A stretch of DNA of 54,508 bases, from NCBI GenBank assembly GCA_003157015.1, contig PMIJ01000127.1, forward strand, positions 1,097 to 55,604, given 5' to 3'. The translations under genes were made by a program, and so were the position numbers. The notes under the pieces are model-generated. The model saw nothing but the letters and a program-made list of their open reading frames with translations, was not told the DNA's origin and made no database searches. This DNA comes from Bacteroidales bacterium (GTDB lineage: Bacteria; Bacteroidota; Bacteroidia; Bacteroidales; VadinHA17). Positions 9,131 to 17,070 of the stretch are shown here, piece after piece (the first letter of the stretch is position 1; each line of letters begins with the position of its first letter).

Positions 9131-9201
9131 TATACTATCGTATAATTGACTACAAGAAGAAAGTGGGGAACTACTTAAATTGTGGCAAAAGGAAGAAAGT
9201 G
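9131..9201. promoter_or_regulatory. Candidate control region of the CcdA/NapH-like operon
   Basis: Two elements lie between the LytTR gene stop and the operon ATG. One is a palindrome TATAC-TATC-GTATA at 9131-9144. The other is a direct repeat GAAGAAAGTG at 9156-9165 and 9192-9201, each followed by a G-run and spaced 36 bp apart. LytTR proteins bind imperfect direct repeats, so the latter is a plausible target of the adjacent regulator. The spacing is longer than in the classic pairs, so the assignment is tentative. Confidence 0.4.
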
Positions 9202-9271
9202 TGGGGTGAATTGCAGGAATCAGGGGCAAAAGGATTCAGAATTGCTGTATTTCGTGACTGATTTGCTTCAT

Positions 9272-10096
9272 TTATCTTAATCTACTTAAAACAGCTGCGG
9301 CTTTGGATCTGGAAACAGGAATTTCCAAACTCTGAATTTTAAGCTTAATTCTCATATTCTGGTTGTTCCCTGAAACATGATCAGCATATTCCGAATTGAC
9401 AATGTAGCACTTGTGGCATCTGAAAAATGAAGTATTCTTTCTGAGTTCCGATTCAGCCGCCTTAAGGGTTCCCCTGAGATGCGTCCTGGCAATAGTCTCG
9501 CCTTTAATCGTAAAAACTGTGATATAGTTATCGTTTGAACATAAATAGACTATGCTTCTGGGGTTAAATTTAAACTCGTTTTTTGGATTTCCTCCCCTGA
9601 TTATAACTTCACTTTCCCAAAAAATATCATCGAGAGGTATTGACGCATCTTTTAAAGCATCCCTGTACAGCCTGTTAAAAGAAACAATATAACCTATCGT
9701 TACAGGTATAATTCCTACCAGTATTGCTGTCCAGATAGCAAATAAAAAATACTTAAAAATAAAAACCTGGGAAAAGATAATTTGAACGTAAAAGTAGTTG
9801 GCAACTCCGATACTTGAAGCAATCAGCAAACCCCACATCAAACTCTTGCCAAGCGTCCAGTTCTTTTTTATGACCAGAGGTTCAAGTAAATATTTAAAAA
9901 TGGATAACATAAACATTGTTACTAATCCGAACCCAAGAGATACAAAGAACTGGTACGAAGTTTTTAACTGGGCCAATCCGAATGGTTTGAAAAGAAAGAG
10001 GAACAGGAAAATAAAAAGACCAAAAACAAGAATAAAAACAAGCTTCTCCCTTGGTGTTTCGATTCTGCTGTATGGTTTTCTAAATGGATTTTCCAT
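9272..10096 (-). CDS. Membrane-bound LytTR transcriptional regulator
   Basis: 274 residues: four membrane segments in about residues 20-145, then a cytoplasmic LytTR DNA-binding domain from about 165. Recognisable LytTR features are IVYLCSNDNYITVFTIKGE, ARTHLRGTLKAAESEL, and the F-RCHKCYIVN motif near 225, where family members usually read RxHRSYIVN. A transmembrane sensor fused directly to LytTR, with no kinase, is a one-component design common in Bacteroidota. It lies 160 bp upstream of the CcdA/NapH-like operon on the same strand, with direct repeats in between. It may regulate that operon. Confidence 0.85.
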   Translation of the reverse strand: MENPFRKPYSRIETPREKLVFILVFGLFIFLFLFLFKPFGLAQLKTSYQFFVSLGFGLVTMFMLSIFKYLLEPLVIKKNWTLGKSLMWGLLIASSIGVANYFYVQIIFSQVFIFKYFLFAIWTAILVGIIPVTIGYIVSFNRLYRDALKDASIPLDDIFWESEVIIRGGNPKNEFKFNPRSIVYLCSNDNYITVFTIKGETIARTHLRGTLKAAESELRKNTSFFRCHKCYIVNSEYADHVSGNNQNMRIKLKIQSLEIPVSRSKAAAVLSRLR

Positions 10097-10151
10097 TACA
10101 AATAACTTATAGACAAATCTATATAATATTTGGAAAATATTTGTCTCCTTT

Positions 10152-10253
10152 TTACTTCGTGTTACTTTGCATTTTCTTTGTGACCCTTAGTGGTCAAATA
10201 TTTTTGTTTTATCACAAAGGTACACGAAGGATTTCACAAAGGAACACAAAGGA
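10152..10253. repeat. Dispersed imperfect inverted repeat, CACAAAGG family
   Basis: Left arm has TTCGTGTTACTTTG and CTTTGTGACCCTT. The right arm has CACAAAGGTACACGAAGG and CACAAAGGAACACAAAGG. A clearly related copy lies at 22061-22142. These are non-coding and sit downstream of minus-strand genes or between operons. Confidence 0.65.
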
Positions 10254-10289
10254 ATTTTATCCGGGTTCAGACATCAATACTCCAATACT

Positions 10290-11852
10290 TCAAGACTCCG
10301 AGACTTTTTTTGCTATCGCTTCGGCAGCTCGTATCCCGTCGACCGCAGATGAAACAATTCCTCCGGCGTATCCCGATCCTTCACCGCACGGGTATAAACC
10401 TGAAATCCTTATGTGGTGTAGTTTTTCAGGATCTCTCGGAATACGGACAGGGGAAGATGTTCGTGATTCCACTCCCAATACAACGGCCTCATTTGTAAGG
10501 TAACCATCCATTATCTGTCCAAACAGTCTGAACCCATCCCTCAATCGCCGGCCGATAGCTTTGGGGAGCCAACTGTGAAGAGGTGAGGATGTTACTCCCG
10601 GAAAATATGAAACTTTAGGCAATGATACGGAAATATCACCATTAACAAAATCAGAGAGACGCTGAGCAGGAGCTCTTTGGGTATGCCCCCCATTTTTCCA
10701 TGCTTCACGTTCAAGTTCTTTCTGAAATTCAAGACCTGCCAATTCCCCAAAACTGCCATACTTAAGAGTATCTTCCGGTCTGATCTCAACCACAATACCT
10801 GAGTTTGCATAGGGGGAATTCCGTTCTGAAGGAGACATTCCGTTCACTACCACCTCTTCCTGAGAAGTGGCAGATGGCACTATGAATCCGCCAGGACACA
10901 TACAAAAAGAGTAAACTCCTCTCCCATCTATCTGTTTTACAATATTATATGACGATGCAGGTAAGTATTCTCCGCGTGAATTACCATGGTATTGAATTCT
11001 GTCTATCAGTTCCTGTGGATGCTCCACCCTCACTCCCATGGCAAATGGTTTCATTAAAAGTTCCACTCCCCGTATTTTGCAGATTTCATAGATATCCCTT
11101 GCAGAATGACCGGTAGCAAGTATTACATAAGGTGATTTGAAATGTTCATTATCTGATGTTGTAACACCTTTAATTAAATCACCATCCAAAAGAAAATCAG
11201 TAACTTTTTTTTCCAATAGAAACTGTCCGCCTGCTTCAAGAATTGATTTCCTGATATTTGAAATTATTCCTGGAAGTTTGTCAGTGCCAAGATGGGGATG
11301 AGCTTCATACATCATGTTTTCATTGGCACCGTGAAAGCAGAGCAATTCCAGAACTCTTGTGTTATCTCCTCTTTTTTTCGATCTGGTGTATAATTTACCG
11401 TCTGAATAAGTTCCGGCACCTCCTTCTCCAAAACAGTAATTACTGTCGGGATCAACAGTTTGTTCACGGCTTATTCTCGCGATATCTTTTTTCCTGGATG
11501 AGACATCACGACCTCTCTCAATAATTACAGGACGCAAGCCAAGTTCAATTAAACGCAGTGCTGCAAACAACCCCGCGGGTCCGGCACCAACAATAATAAC
11601 TTCTTGTGCTTTCGAGACATTAACAGGAATGAAAGGGGCTATTTCCGGAATTACTAAATCTTTTACGGTGAAAAGTTCCACTATAAGATTAATACGGATA
11701 TTTTTTTTTCTGGCATCAACTGACCGTTTAATAACTCTTAATGCCGAAACCGAAGATATATCCATTCCAGTAAGAGAAGCTGCTATCTTTCTGATTGTTG
11801 TCTCGTCAGCAGCCGCAGCAGGTGTTAGATTAATCAGGACCTTTTTACCCAT
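10290..11852 (-). CDS. NAD(P)/FAD-dependent oxidoreductase (COG2509-like)
   Basis: A flavoprotein of 520 residues from the ATG at 11852. I prefer this start to the upstream one at 11882 because it falls 2 bp after the stop of the preceding gene. The N-terminal domain (about 1-75) starts GKKVLINLTPAAAADE. An FAD-binding dinucleotide motif follows, VGAGPAGLFAALRL, then VIIERG at the second strand. The mid-region FGEGGAGTYSDGKLYTR and the C-terminal YPCGEGSGYAGGIVSSAVDG are typical of this family of putative FAD-dependent dehydrogenases. The substrate is unknown. It is probably cotranscribed with the PorT-like gene, although their functions look unrelated. Confidence 0.85.
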   Translation of the reverse strand: MGKKVLINLTPAAAADETTIRKIAASLTGMDISSVSALRVIKRSVDARKKNIRINLIVELFTVKDLVIPEIAPFIPVNVSKAQEVIIVGAGPAGLFAALRLIELGLRPVIIERGRDVSSRKKDIARISREQTVDPDSNYCFGEGGAGTYSDGKLYTRSKKRGDNTRVLELLCFHGANENMMYEAHPHLGTDKLPGIISNIRKSILEAGGQFLLEKKVTDFLLDGDLIKGVTTSDNEHFKSPYVILATGHSARDIYEICKIRGVELLMKPFAMGVRVEHPQELIDRIQYHGNSRGEYLPASSYNIVKQIDGRGVYSFCMCPGGFIVPSATSQEEVVVNGMSPSERNSPYANSGIVVEIRPEDTLKYGSFGELAGLEFQKELEREAWKNGGHTQRAPAQRLSDFVNGDISVSLPKVSYFPGVTSSPLHSWLPKAIGRRLRDGFRLFGQIMDGYLTNEAVVLGVESRTSSPVRIPRDPEKLHHIRISGLYPCGEGSGYAGGIVSSAVDGIRAAEAIAKKVSES

Positions 11853-11854
11853 TT

Positions 11855-12571
11855 CTACTCGAAATGAAATGCAAGAACCCAAATCTGTGACTTCATTTTT
11901 TCAATGGCGTTCTCATATTCCGGATGGCCCGGCGCCGCTTCTTTGACCAGCACATCTCCGAAACCGTTTGACATTTTCAGTTCAACGGAAAGTTTAAAGT
12001 ACACCAGGTAAAAATCCATCCCGGCGCCTAACTCATAATACAGATCGGGTCTTTTAATCCTCAGATATATTGCCTTTGTGTCATCAAATTCCTTTTTGCC
12101 TGCCAGGTCATACCTGAAATTGAATCCGCCGATAACATACGGTCTGACATTATTTAGTCTGTCCCCTTTGTATTTTAGCAGGAGAGGAAATTCAAGAAAT
12201 GAAGACTCGAGGCTTTGCTGGCCGTTAACGAGCACCCCGTTCTTATAAAACCTGATCACTCTTTGACCAAAAGATACTCCGGGAAGAAATCTTATATCCA
12301 TGTGATTAGCAGGTCTCAGATCGGTGACTATCTGAATGTTAATTCCGGGATTAAGAATACTTACTTCGGGGTATAGATTATTTAGTTGAAGATATTTTTG
12401 TGAAGGAGTAATATTAAAATCCATCGTATTAAACCCCAGGCTGAATCCAAAGTGAATAAGCTTCTCATCATACCATGATTCGTTCTTAGGTTTTTGCATC
12501 TGTCCATACAATATGAGATTGTTAAGCAGAAATATGATAAAGAAAGTTATAAAAGCAGCTTTTTGTTTCAA
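11855..12571 (-). CDS. porT: PorT-like outer membrane protein (type IX secretion system)
   Basis: 238 residues with an N-terminal signal peptide (hydrophobic to LILYGQ) and a beta-strand-rich body typical of an eight-stranded outer-membrane barrel. The patterns FGFSLGFNTMDFNI, VSILNPGINIQIVTDL and LEFPLLLKYKG match PorT-type proteins. PorT belongs to the type IX secretion machinery and commonly lies next to ubiE in Bacteroidota, as here (57 bp downstream of it). No other T9SS gene lies in the window. The generic outer-membrane beta-barrel call is safe. The PorT identity rests on synteny plus sequence pattern. Confidence 0.8.
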   Translation of the reverse strand: MKQKAAFITFFIIFLLNNLILYGQMQKPKNESWYDEKLIHFGFSLGFNTMDFNITPSQKYLQLNNLYPEVSILNPGINIQIVTDLRPANHMDIRFLPGVSFGQRVIRFYKNGVLVNGQQSLESSFLEFPLLLKYKGDRLNNVRPYVIGGFNFRYDLAGKKEFDDTKAIYLRIKRPDLYYELGAGMDFYLVYFKLSVELKMSNGFGDVLVKEAAPGHPEYENAIEKMKSQIWVLAFHFE

Positions 12572-12628
12572 CCCTCAGTAAGATTTTTGATTTTGTGATA
12601 CAAGATAATAAACTCGTTTGAATTCCAA

Positions 12629-13363
12629 TTATTGCGTTGACAATTTGATCCCTGTATAAATACTTGCAACTCCACCCGTTAATTTTTTCTGATATGTTTG
12701 TGAGAAACCGGCCTGAACCAGCAATTTCAGAAACTCCTCATTATCAGGAAATTTCATTACCGAATCAGGCAGGTACCTATAAGCAGTCTTGTCCCTTGAA
12801 AAAATTCGCCCGAAAAGAGGGAGAATGTTTTTGAAATAGAAGTTGTAAAGCGGCTTAAAGGGAAAAACTGAAGGTTTTGAGAATTCAAGTATCATAATCA
12901 TGCCTTTGTTTTGAATGACTCTGTGCATTTCCATAAGGCCTTTCAGCGGATCTGAAAAATTTCTGACACCAAACGCAGCCATTGCTACATCAAATATATT
13001 GGCATCAAAAGGAATCTTCTCCGAATCTCCTTCGATAAGTTCGATCTTTTCAGATAATCCCTTCTTCTTAATCTTTTCTTTGCCGATCTCCAGCATTTTA
13101 ACCGAGATATCTATCCCGGAAATCTTTGATGGGTTCAGCTTCATGGCAGCAATCGCCAGATCGCCCGTACCAGTAGCAACATCTAGGATTCTTGGAGATT
13201 TAAAGGATTTCGAGAGTATCTTTATGGCTTTCCTCCGCCAGAGCCTATCAATGTTAAAAGAGAGAAAATGATTGAGAAAATCATACCGCCAGGCTATTGA
13301 ATCAAACATCGATTCAACAGCTGCTTTTTTTCCTTCATTCAGATTCGCAGGCTGATTTTCCAT
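12629..13363 (-). CDS. ubiE: Demethylmenaquinone methyltransferase UbiE/MenG
   Basis: A class I S-adenosylmethionine methyltransferase, 244 residues from the ATG at 13363. An in-frame start 75 bp upstream would add an atypical tail, and MENQPANLNEGKKAAVESMF fits the family better. Motifs: SIAWRYDFLNHFLS near the N-terminus, motif I LDVATGTGDLAIAA at about 65-78, SGIDISVKMLEIGKEK, and GVRNFSDPLKGLMEMHRV, a UbiE signature. The C-terminal GGVASIYTGIK also matches. It makes the last C-methylation of menaquinone. In an organism with a NapC/NrfH-type protein nearby, menaquinol is the expected electron carrier. Confidence 0.93.
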   Translation of the reverse strand: MENQPANLNEGKKAAVESMFDSIAWRYDFLNHFLSFNIDRLWRRKAIKILSKSFKSPRILDVATGTGDLAIAAMKLNPSKISGIDISVKMLEIGKEKIKKKGLSEKIELIEGDSEKIPFDANIFDVAMAAFGVRNFSDPLKGLMEMHRVIQNKGMIMILEFSKPSVFPFKPLYNFYFKNILPLFGRIFSRDKTAYRYLPDSVMKFPDNEEFLKLLVQAGFSQTYQKKLTGGVASIYTGIKLSTQ

Positions 13364-13440
13364 TATTTTACAAAACCCCAAAGATAGGATTATTTTGAAA
13401 GAGGTCTCTAAAAACTTCCTCTCCTGTTTTTCAGACACTC

Positions 13441-13540
13441 ATCCCCTAAAAGGGCGTTAATTTTTGTCATAATCGAATTTGGATCATGAGATTGTTTCGT
13501 CGCGTGGCAATCCTTCAATCACATACAGAAATAAAATTAG
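13441..13540. repeat. MITE-like repeat copy 2 (internally deleted)
   Basis: Shares with copy 1 (3951-4110) the stretch GGATCATGAGATTG(C/T)TTCGTCGC, then jumps directly to GGCAATCCTTCA and AAATAAAAT, the other end of copy 1. The centre and most of the right arm are missing. It is therefore a deletion derivative of the same family. It lies between the divergent ubiE and SDR genes. Confidence 0.7.
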
Positions 13541-13610
13541 TTAATACCTGAATCTTTAACGGTGATAAAATTTATTTCTACTTTTATACAAACAAATTTA
13601 AAGAGGTAAA

Positions 13611-14372
13611 ATGAACAAAACTATAATTATCACCGGCGCAACAACCGGCTTTGGAAGAGCAACCGCTTTGAAATTCGCTGAAAATGGATTTAATATTATA
13701 ATTACAGGGAGACGAAAAAAACTTCTTGATGAGCTTGAAAATGAACTCCGTGCAATTGGAAAAACAAAAGTGCTCTCACTCAATTTTGATGTCAGAAAGA
13801 AAGATGAAGTTGAATCAGCTATAGGGAATCTTGGCGCAGAGTGGAAAAAAATAGACATTCTTGTAAATAATGCCGGCCTGGCAGTAGGCCTGAGTCATAT
13901 CCAGGAAGGTGATACCGATGACTGGGACAGGATGATAGATACAAATGTAAAAGGCCTTTTGTATGTTACAAGAGTTGTTGCTCCATTAATGATTGCAAGA
14001 AATAGAGGCCATATTTTTAATATCGGTTCTATTGCGGGTATAGAGACGTACGAAAACGGCAATGTTTATTGTGCCTCAAAATTTGCCGTGGGTGCTCTTT
14101 CAAAATCGATGCGTATAGATATGCTCAAGAATAACATTAAGGTAACCCTTATCGCCCCCGGTATGGCAGAAACAGAGTTTTCAATCGTTCGTTTCAAGGG
14201 CGATGAACAGAAGGCTAAAAATGTTTACAAAGGTATTAATGCACTTACCGCCGGTGATATTGCTGACGTAATTTATTATTGTGCTACTCTGCCTGAACAC
14301 GTATGCATTAATGAAATTGTTATCACTCCCACACAACAGGCAAGTGTGAATCATAATGTGAGAAGAGAATAA
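13611..14372 (+). CDS. SDR-family NADP-dependent dehydrogenase (YdfG-like)
   Basis: 253-residue classical short-chain dehydrogenase. Cofactor motif TGATTGFGRATA at about 8-19 (TGxxxGxG), ITGRR after beta-2 favouring NADP(H), NNAG at about 85-88, catalytic Ser in IGSIAGIE (about 143), and YCASK (about 153-157) with the active Tyr and Lys. The pattern, including IQEGDTDDWDRMIDTNVKG and LIAPGMAETEFS, resembles YdfG-type 3-hydroxy acid (serine/allo-threonine) dehydrogenases. Start chosen at 13611, preceded by GAGGTAAA, one of the better ribosome-binding sequences here. A long hairpin follows its stop. Confidence 0.9.
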   Translation: MNKTIIITGATTGFGRATALKFAENGFNIIITGRRKKLLDELENELRAIGKTKVLSLNFDVRKKDEVESAIGNLGAEWKKIDILVNNAGLAVGLSHIQEGDTDDWDRMIDTNVKGLLYVTRVVAPLMIARNRGHIFNIGSIAGIETYENGNVYCASKFAVGALSKSMRIDMLKNNIKVTLIAPGMAETEFSIVRFKGDEQKAKNVYKGINALTAGDIADVIYYCATLPEHVCINEIVITPTQQASVNHNVRRE

Positions 14373-14388
14373 AGGACAAAAATTGCTG

Positions 14389-14458
14389 GTTACTGGCCCT
14401 GTGAAATAGCGCAAAGCCCATGCTTAAGGCTTATTTCACAGGACAAGCATCCAGTAAC
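14389..14458. terminator. Long two-part inverted repeat after the SDR gene
   Basis: Outer arms GTTACTGG (14389-14396) and CCAGTAAC (14451-14458). Inner arms CCTGTGAAATA (14398-14408) and TATTTCACAGG (14432-14442) are perfect 11-base complements. The transcript would fold into a strong stem with a small internal bulge. With no T-run after it, it may be a stabilising or attenuating hairpin rather than a classical terminator. It sits 18 bp before the Ldh-type gene. Confidence 0.6.
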
Positions 14459-14475
14459 AATAAATAATATGAATA

Positions 14476-15546
14476 ATGTACAAATACGGCTACTTGTTTG
14501 ATTTTACAAAAAGAGTCTTCATGAAGATGGGATGCAGTGACCATGACTCTGCAATAATTGCTGAAGTTTTTCTGGCCGCAGAATTAAGAGATCATGCTTC
14601 CCATGGAATGATTAGACTTAAGGACTATTATGAATTATGGAAAGCGAAACGGATAAATACTGGTGCTCATGTAACCATTGTCCATGAATCTCCAAGCACT
14701 GCTGTGGTTGACGGCGATAATGCAGTTGGAATGATTGCTGCAAGAACATCGATGGGGATTGCTATAGAAAAAGCAAAAAAGGCTGGAACAGGCTGGGTTG
14801 CCACCAGAAACTCAAACCATTTCGGGATTGCAGGATACTATGCTATGATGGCTTTGGAATTTGATATGATCGGGATCTGTCTGACCAATGCCAACCCGCT
14901 TGTTGCACCAACATTTTCAATCAGCAGGATGATGGGAACAAACCCCATTGCAGTTGCGATTCCGGCTATGAATCAACCTCCCTTTGTTGCAGATTTTGCT
15001 ACAACTCCGATTGCCAGAGGTAAACTTGCAGTCGCAGAAAAGAAAGGTGAAAAAGTTCCGTTCGGATTTGTTCAGGATAAAGATGGTCTGCCATCTGATG
15101 ATCCAACAATATTAAAGCGCGGGGGATCGATGCTGACACTAGGTGGAGACAGATTACACGGTAGTCATAAGGGTTATTGCCTCTCTTCAATAGTTGATAT
15201 ATTCTCAGCTGTGTTCAGCGGGGCAAATTTTGGGCCGTTTGTTCCTCCAAGTGTCGCTTACCTTCCGGTTCTCGAAAAAAAAGTTGGTGCGGGTACCGGA
15301 CATTTCTTCGGGGCAATGAGAATTGATGCGTTTCAGCCAGCTGAAGAATTCAAATTAAAAATGGATGAATGGATTAAAACGTTCCGGTCTGCAACACCAG
15401 TTAAAGGTCAGGAAAAAGTCCTTATTCCAGGCGATCCGGAAAGAGAAGCCGAGATACGAAATATGAGCGATGGAATCAAAATTGTTCCCGCAATAAAAGA
15501 TGATCTGGTCTCAATCGCTATACAATTGGGAATAGATTTCGAGTGA
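14476..15546 (+). CDS. Ldh-family (malate/L-lactate/ureidoglycolate) dehydrogenase
   Basis: 356-residue member of the LdhA/YlbC family of NAD(P)-dependent 2-hydroxyacid dehydrogenases with a non-Rossmann fold. Signature stretches are AAELRDHASHGMIRL (about 34-48, with conserved DHxSHG), TRNSNHFGIAGYYA (about 115-128), MGTNPIAVAIP, and the C-terminal HKGYCLSSIVDIFSA. The exact hydroxyacid cannot be told. Its stop lies just before the left repeat of the DUF559 cassette. A position after an SDR of the 3-hydroxy-acid type may mean they serve related hydroxyacids, which is only inference. Confidence 0.9.
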   Translation: MYKYGYLFDFTKRVFMKMGCSDHDSAIIAEVFLAAELRDHASHGMIRLKDYYELWKAKRINTGAHVTIVHESPSTAVVDGDNAVGMIAARTSMGIAIEKAKKAGTGWVATRNSNHFGIAGYYAMMALEFDMIGICLTNANPLVAPTFSISRMMGTNPIAVAIPAMNQPPFVADFATTPIARGKLAVAEKKGEKVPFGFVQDKDGLPSDDPTILKRGGSMLTLGGDRLHGSHKGYCLSSIVDIFSAVFSGANFGPFVPPSVAYLPVLEKKVGAGTGHFFGAMRIDAFQPAEEFKLKMDEWIKTFRSATPVKGQEKVLIPGDPEREAEIRNMSDGIKIVPAIKDDLVSIAIQLGIDFE

Positions 15547-15552
15547 TTAAGT

Positions 15553-15578
15553 ACCCCCAAACCCCCCAAGGGGGGCTT
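15553..15578. repeat. Left inverted repeat of the DUF559 cassette
   Basis: Begins ACCCCCAAACCCCCC and ends AAGGGGGGCTT. Its reverse complement equals the element at 16037-16060 except for two missing bases there. It begins six bases after the Ldh stop codon. Confidence 0.75.
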
Positions 15579-15631
15579 CAGATTCATTAAATCAATATAT
15601 TATTCTTCAATATTTTTTACCCCTAAATCTC

Positions 15632-16000
15632 TCAAGAGCGGCTCTTGGTGCGTTCTTTAACTATTGTTTCAATTTTCATTATTACTTTATTGATGTTATT
15701 TTCAACATCAAGATTTGTAAATCTAATTACTTTAATACCCAATTTTTCCATCTCAGCCGATCTTCCATTATCATAATCTATTCGATCATAGTGGATTTCA
15801 CTATCAACTTCAACTACCAACATTGCTTCATGACAATAAAAATCAACAATGTAGAAATAAATAGGGTGCTGTCTCCTAAAGCGAACTCCACAGATCTGTT
15901 TGCCTTTGAGTTTTTCCCATAGTAAACTCTCATGATAAGTCATGGCATTTCTCAGAGATTTTGCCAGTTCCCCTAAATCTGGTTTTGCTCCGAAGTACAT
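15632..16000 (-). CDS. DUF559 (Vsr-like) endonuclease-fold protein
   Basis: 122-residue DUF559 protein of the restriction-endonuclease-like fold related to Vsr. Typical elements: RNAMTYHESLLWEKLKGKQ, VRFRRQHPIYFYIVDFYC, VVEVDSEIHYD at about 68-78 with the acidic residues expected at the metal site, and LGIKVIRFTNLDVENNI. Length fits the family. The biological role of DUF559 proteins is unknown. They occur as scattered, strain-variable genes in Bacteroidota. Here the gene lies between convergent neighbours, bracketed by near-perfect inverted repeats. A CCCCTAAATCT word occurs both just after its stop (15620-15630) and near its 5' end (15970-15980). This looks like a mobile or repeat-borne gene. 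Confidence 0.85.
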   Translation of the reverse strand: MYFGAKPDLGELAKSLRNAMTYHESLLWEKLKGKQICGVRFRRQHPIYFYIVDFYCHEAMLVVEVDSEIHYDRIDYDNGRSAEMEKLGIKVIRFTNLDVENNINKVIMKIETIVKERTKSRS

Positions 16001-16036
16001 ATTTTTTCAAGTTCCCTCATACTGTAGATTTTTTTT

Positions 16037-16060
16037 AAGCCCCTTGGGGGGTTTGGGGGT
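16037..16060. repeat. Right inverted repeat of the DUF559 cassette
   Basis: Starts AAGCCCCTTGGGGGG and ends TTTGGGGGT, the complement of the left element at 15553-15578 apart from a two-base deletion. It lies 27 bp before the stop codon of the convergent nitroreductase gene. Confidence 0.75.
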
Positions 16061-16087
16061 CCCTTGACAATACAGAGATTTGGGAGT

Positions 16088-16840
16088 CTATTCCATAAAC
16101 CCCTGATCTTTCAATACCTTCAAGAGTATATCTGAGAAATATTCATTATCTGCTTTCTTATACCTGATATCTGTAAATACCTGAGCCAGGGTTTCTTTAT
16201 TATTCTCAATAACAAACTGTTGCGAATCCTTTCTTTCCTCCTTTGCGCCAAAATATTTTTCAATATCTTCTCCTGAATAATCAATATAAGTCTCCTTATG
16301 AATTATTGCTTCAAGTGGAAGTCTGTCAACCTGTTTGGGTTTTTCAGCAGGCCAACCGATGGTGACAGTTGTTACAGGAACAACACCTTTGGGTAGATTC
16401 AAAAGCTCAATTATTTTATGTGCATTATAGGTTGTTGTCCCTAGATAGCAGATTCCAAGACCTTTCGACTCAGCCGCTATGCACACTGTTTGCGCAACAA
16501 GCAAGGCATCTATAGCACTGGTCATAAATGAAAGAAAATTATCATAACCAGGCTCGGCTTTTCTCAAACGGCACCATTTCTTAAATCTGTTGAAATCTGC
16601 ACAGAATGTCAGAACTATAGGAGCTTCAGTGACCATTTTTTGATTGAAATGCAGGGGAGCAAGTTCCATTTTCTTATTTTCATCTCTTGTTATAATAATG
16701 CTGTAAACCTGCATATTCCCTGTTGTTGATGCCCGGCATCCTATCTCAAGAAGCTCATTGAGAAGCATATCATTAACAGGTTCTGATGAGTATTTCCTAA
16801 TTGTTCGGTGATCGAGCAGAATATCTGAAAAATTGTTCAT
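16088..16840 (-). CDS. Nitroreductase-family FMN oxidoreductase (NfsA/Frp-like)
   Basis: 250 residues from the ATG at 16840. The upstream in-frame start at 16891 would add a non-conserved hydrophobic tail, whereas MNNFSDILLDHRTIRKYSSE is a typical nitroreductase start. HRTIRKY (about 10-16) and GCRASTTGNMQ (about 32-42) contact FMN in the family. ESKGLGICYLGTTTYN (about 117-132) and VTIGWPAEKPKQ (about 155) are also characteristic. The length and the C-terminal extension resemble NfsA/Frp-type NADPH-dependent flavin or quinone reductases. The natural substrate is unknown. It is divergent from the sugar isomerase-like gene. Confidence 0.88.
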   Translation of the reverse strand: MNNFSDILLDHRTIRKYSSEPVNDMLLNELLEIGCRASTTGNMQVYSIIITRDENKKMELAPLHFNQKMVTEAPIVLTFCADFNRFKKWCRLRKAEPGYDNFLSFMTSAIDALLVAQTVCIAAESKGLGICYLGTTTYNAHKIIELLNLPKGVVPVTTVTIGWPAEKPKQVDRLPLEAIIHKETYIDYSGEDIEKYFGAKEERKDSQQFVIENNKETLAQVFTDIRYKKADNEYFSDILLKVLKDQGFME

Positions 16841-16995
16841 TTTTTTATGTTGTAGAATATCACACAAAGTAAATAAAATCCACCTTAACATTTCGATTCA
16901 AGAAAAGGATTTTCTTATCTTAGCATTAACATGGAAAATATCAATCCTTCCTACATAGGATTGCAGTTAATATTTATTGCTTTTAGAATAATATT

Positions 16996-17014
16996 TTCTA
17001 TACTTGGTATAGAA
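16996..17014. promoter_or_regulatory. Perfect palindrome upstream of the sugar cluster (TTCTATAC-TTG-GTATAGAA)
   Basis: Eight-base perfect arms with a three-base spacer, 57 bp before the ATG of the TIM-barrel isomerase gene and in the divergent interval with the nitroreductase. Size and symmetry are those of a dimeric repressor's operator. No candidate repressor gene is adjacent. Confidence 0.5.
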
Positions 17015-17070
17015 TTGCAGATTACTGATTTAAAATAAATACAACATTATTAATAATAAAAAAACAAATC

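Noticed and set aside
10084..10503. Plus-strand frames over the CACAAAGG repeat and the end of the FAD oxidoreductase
   Set aside because: They overlap repeat DNA and the well-supported minus-strand flavoprotein gene.
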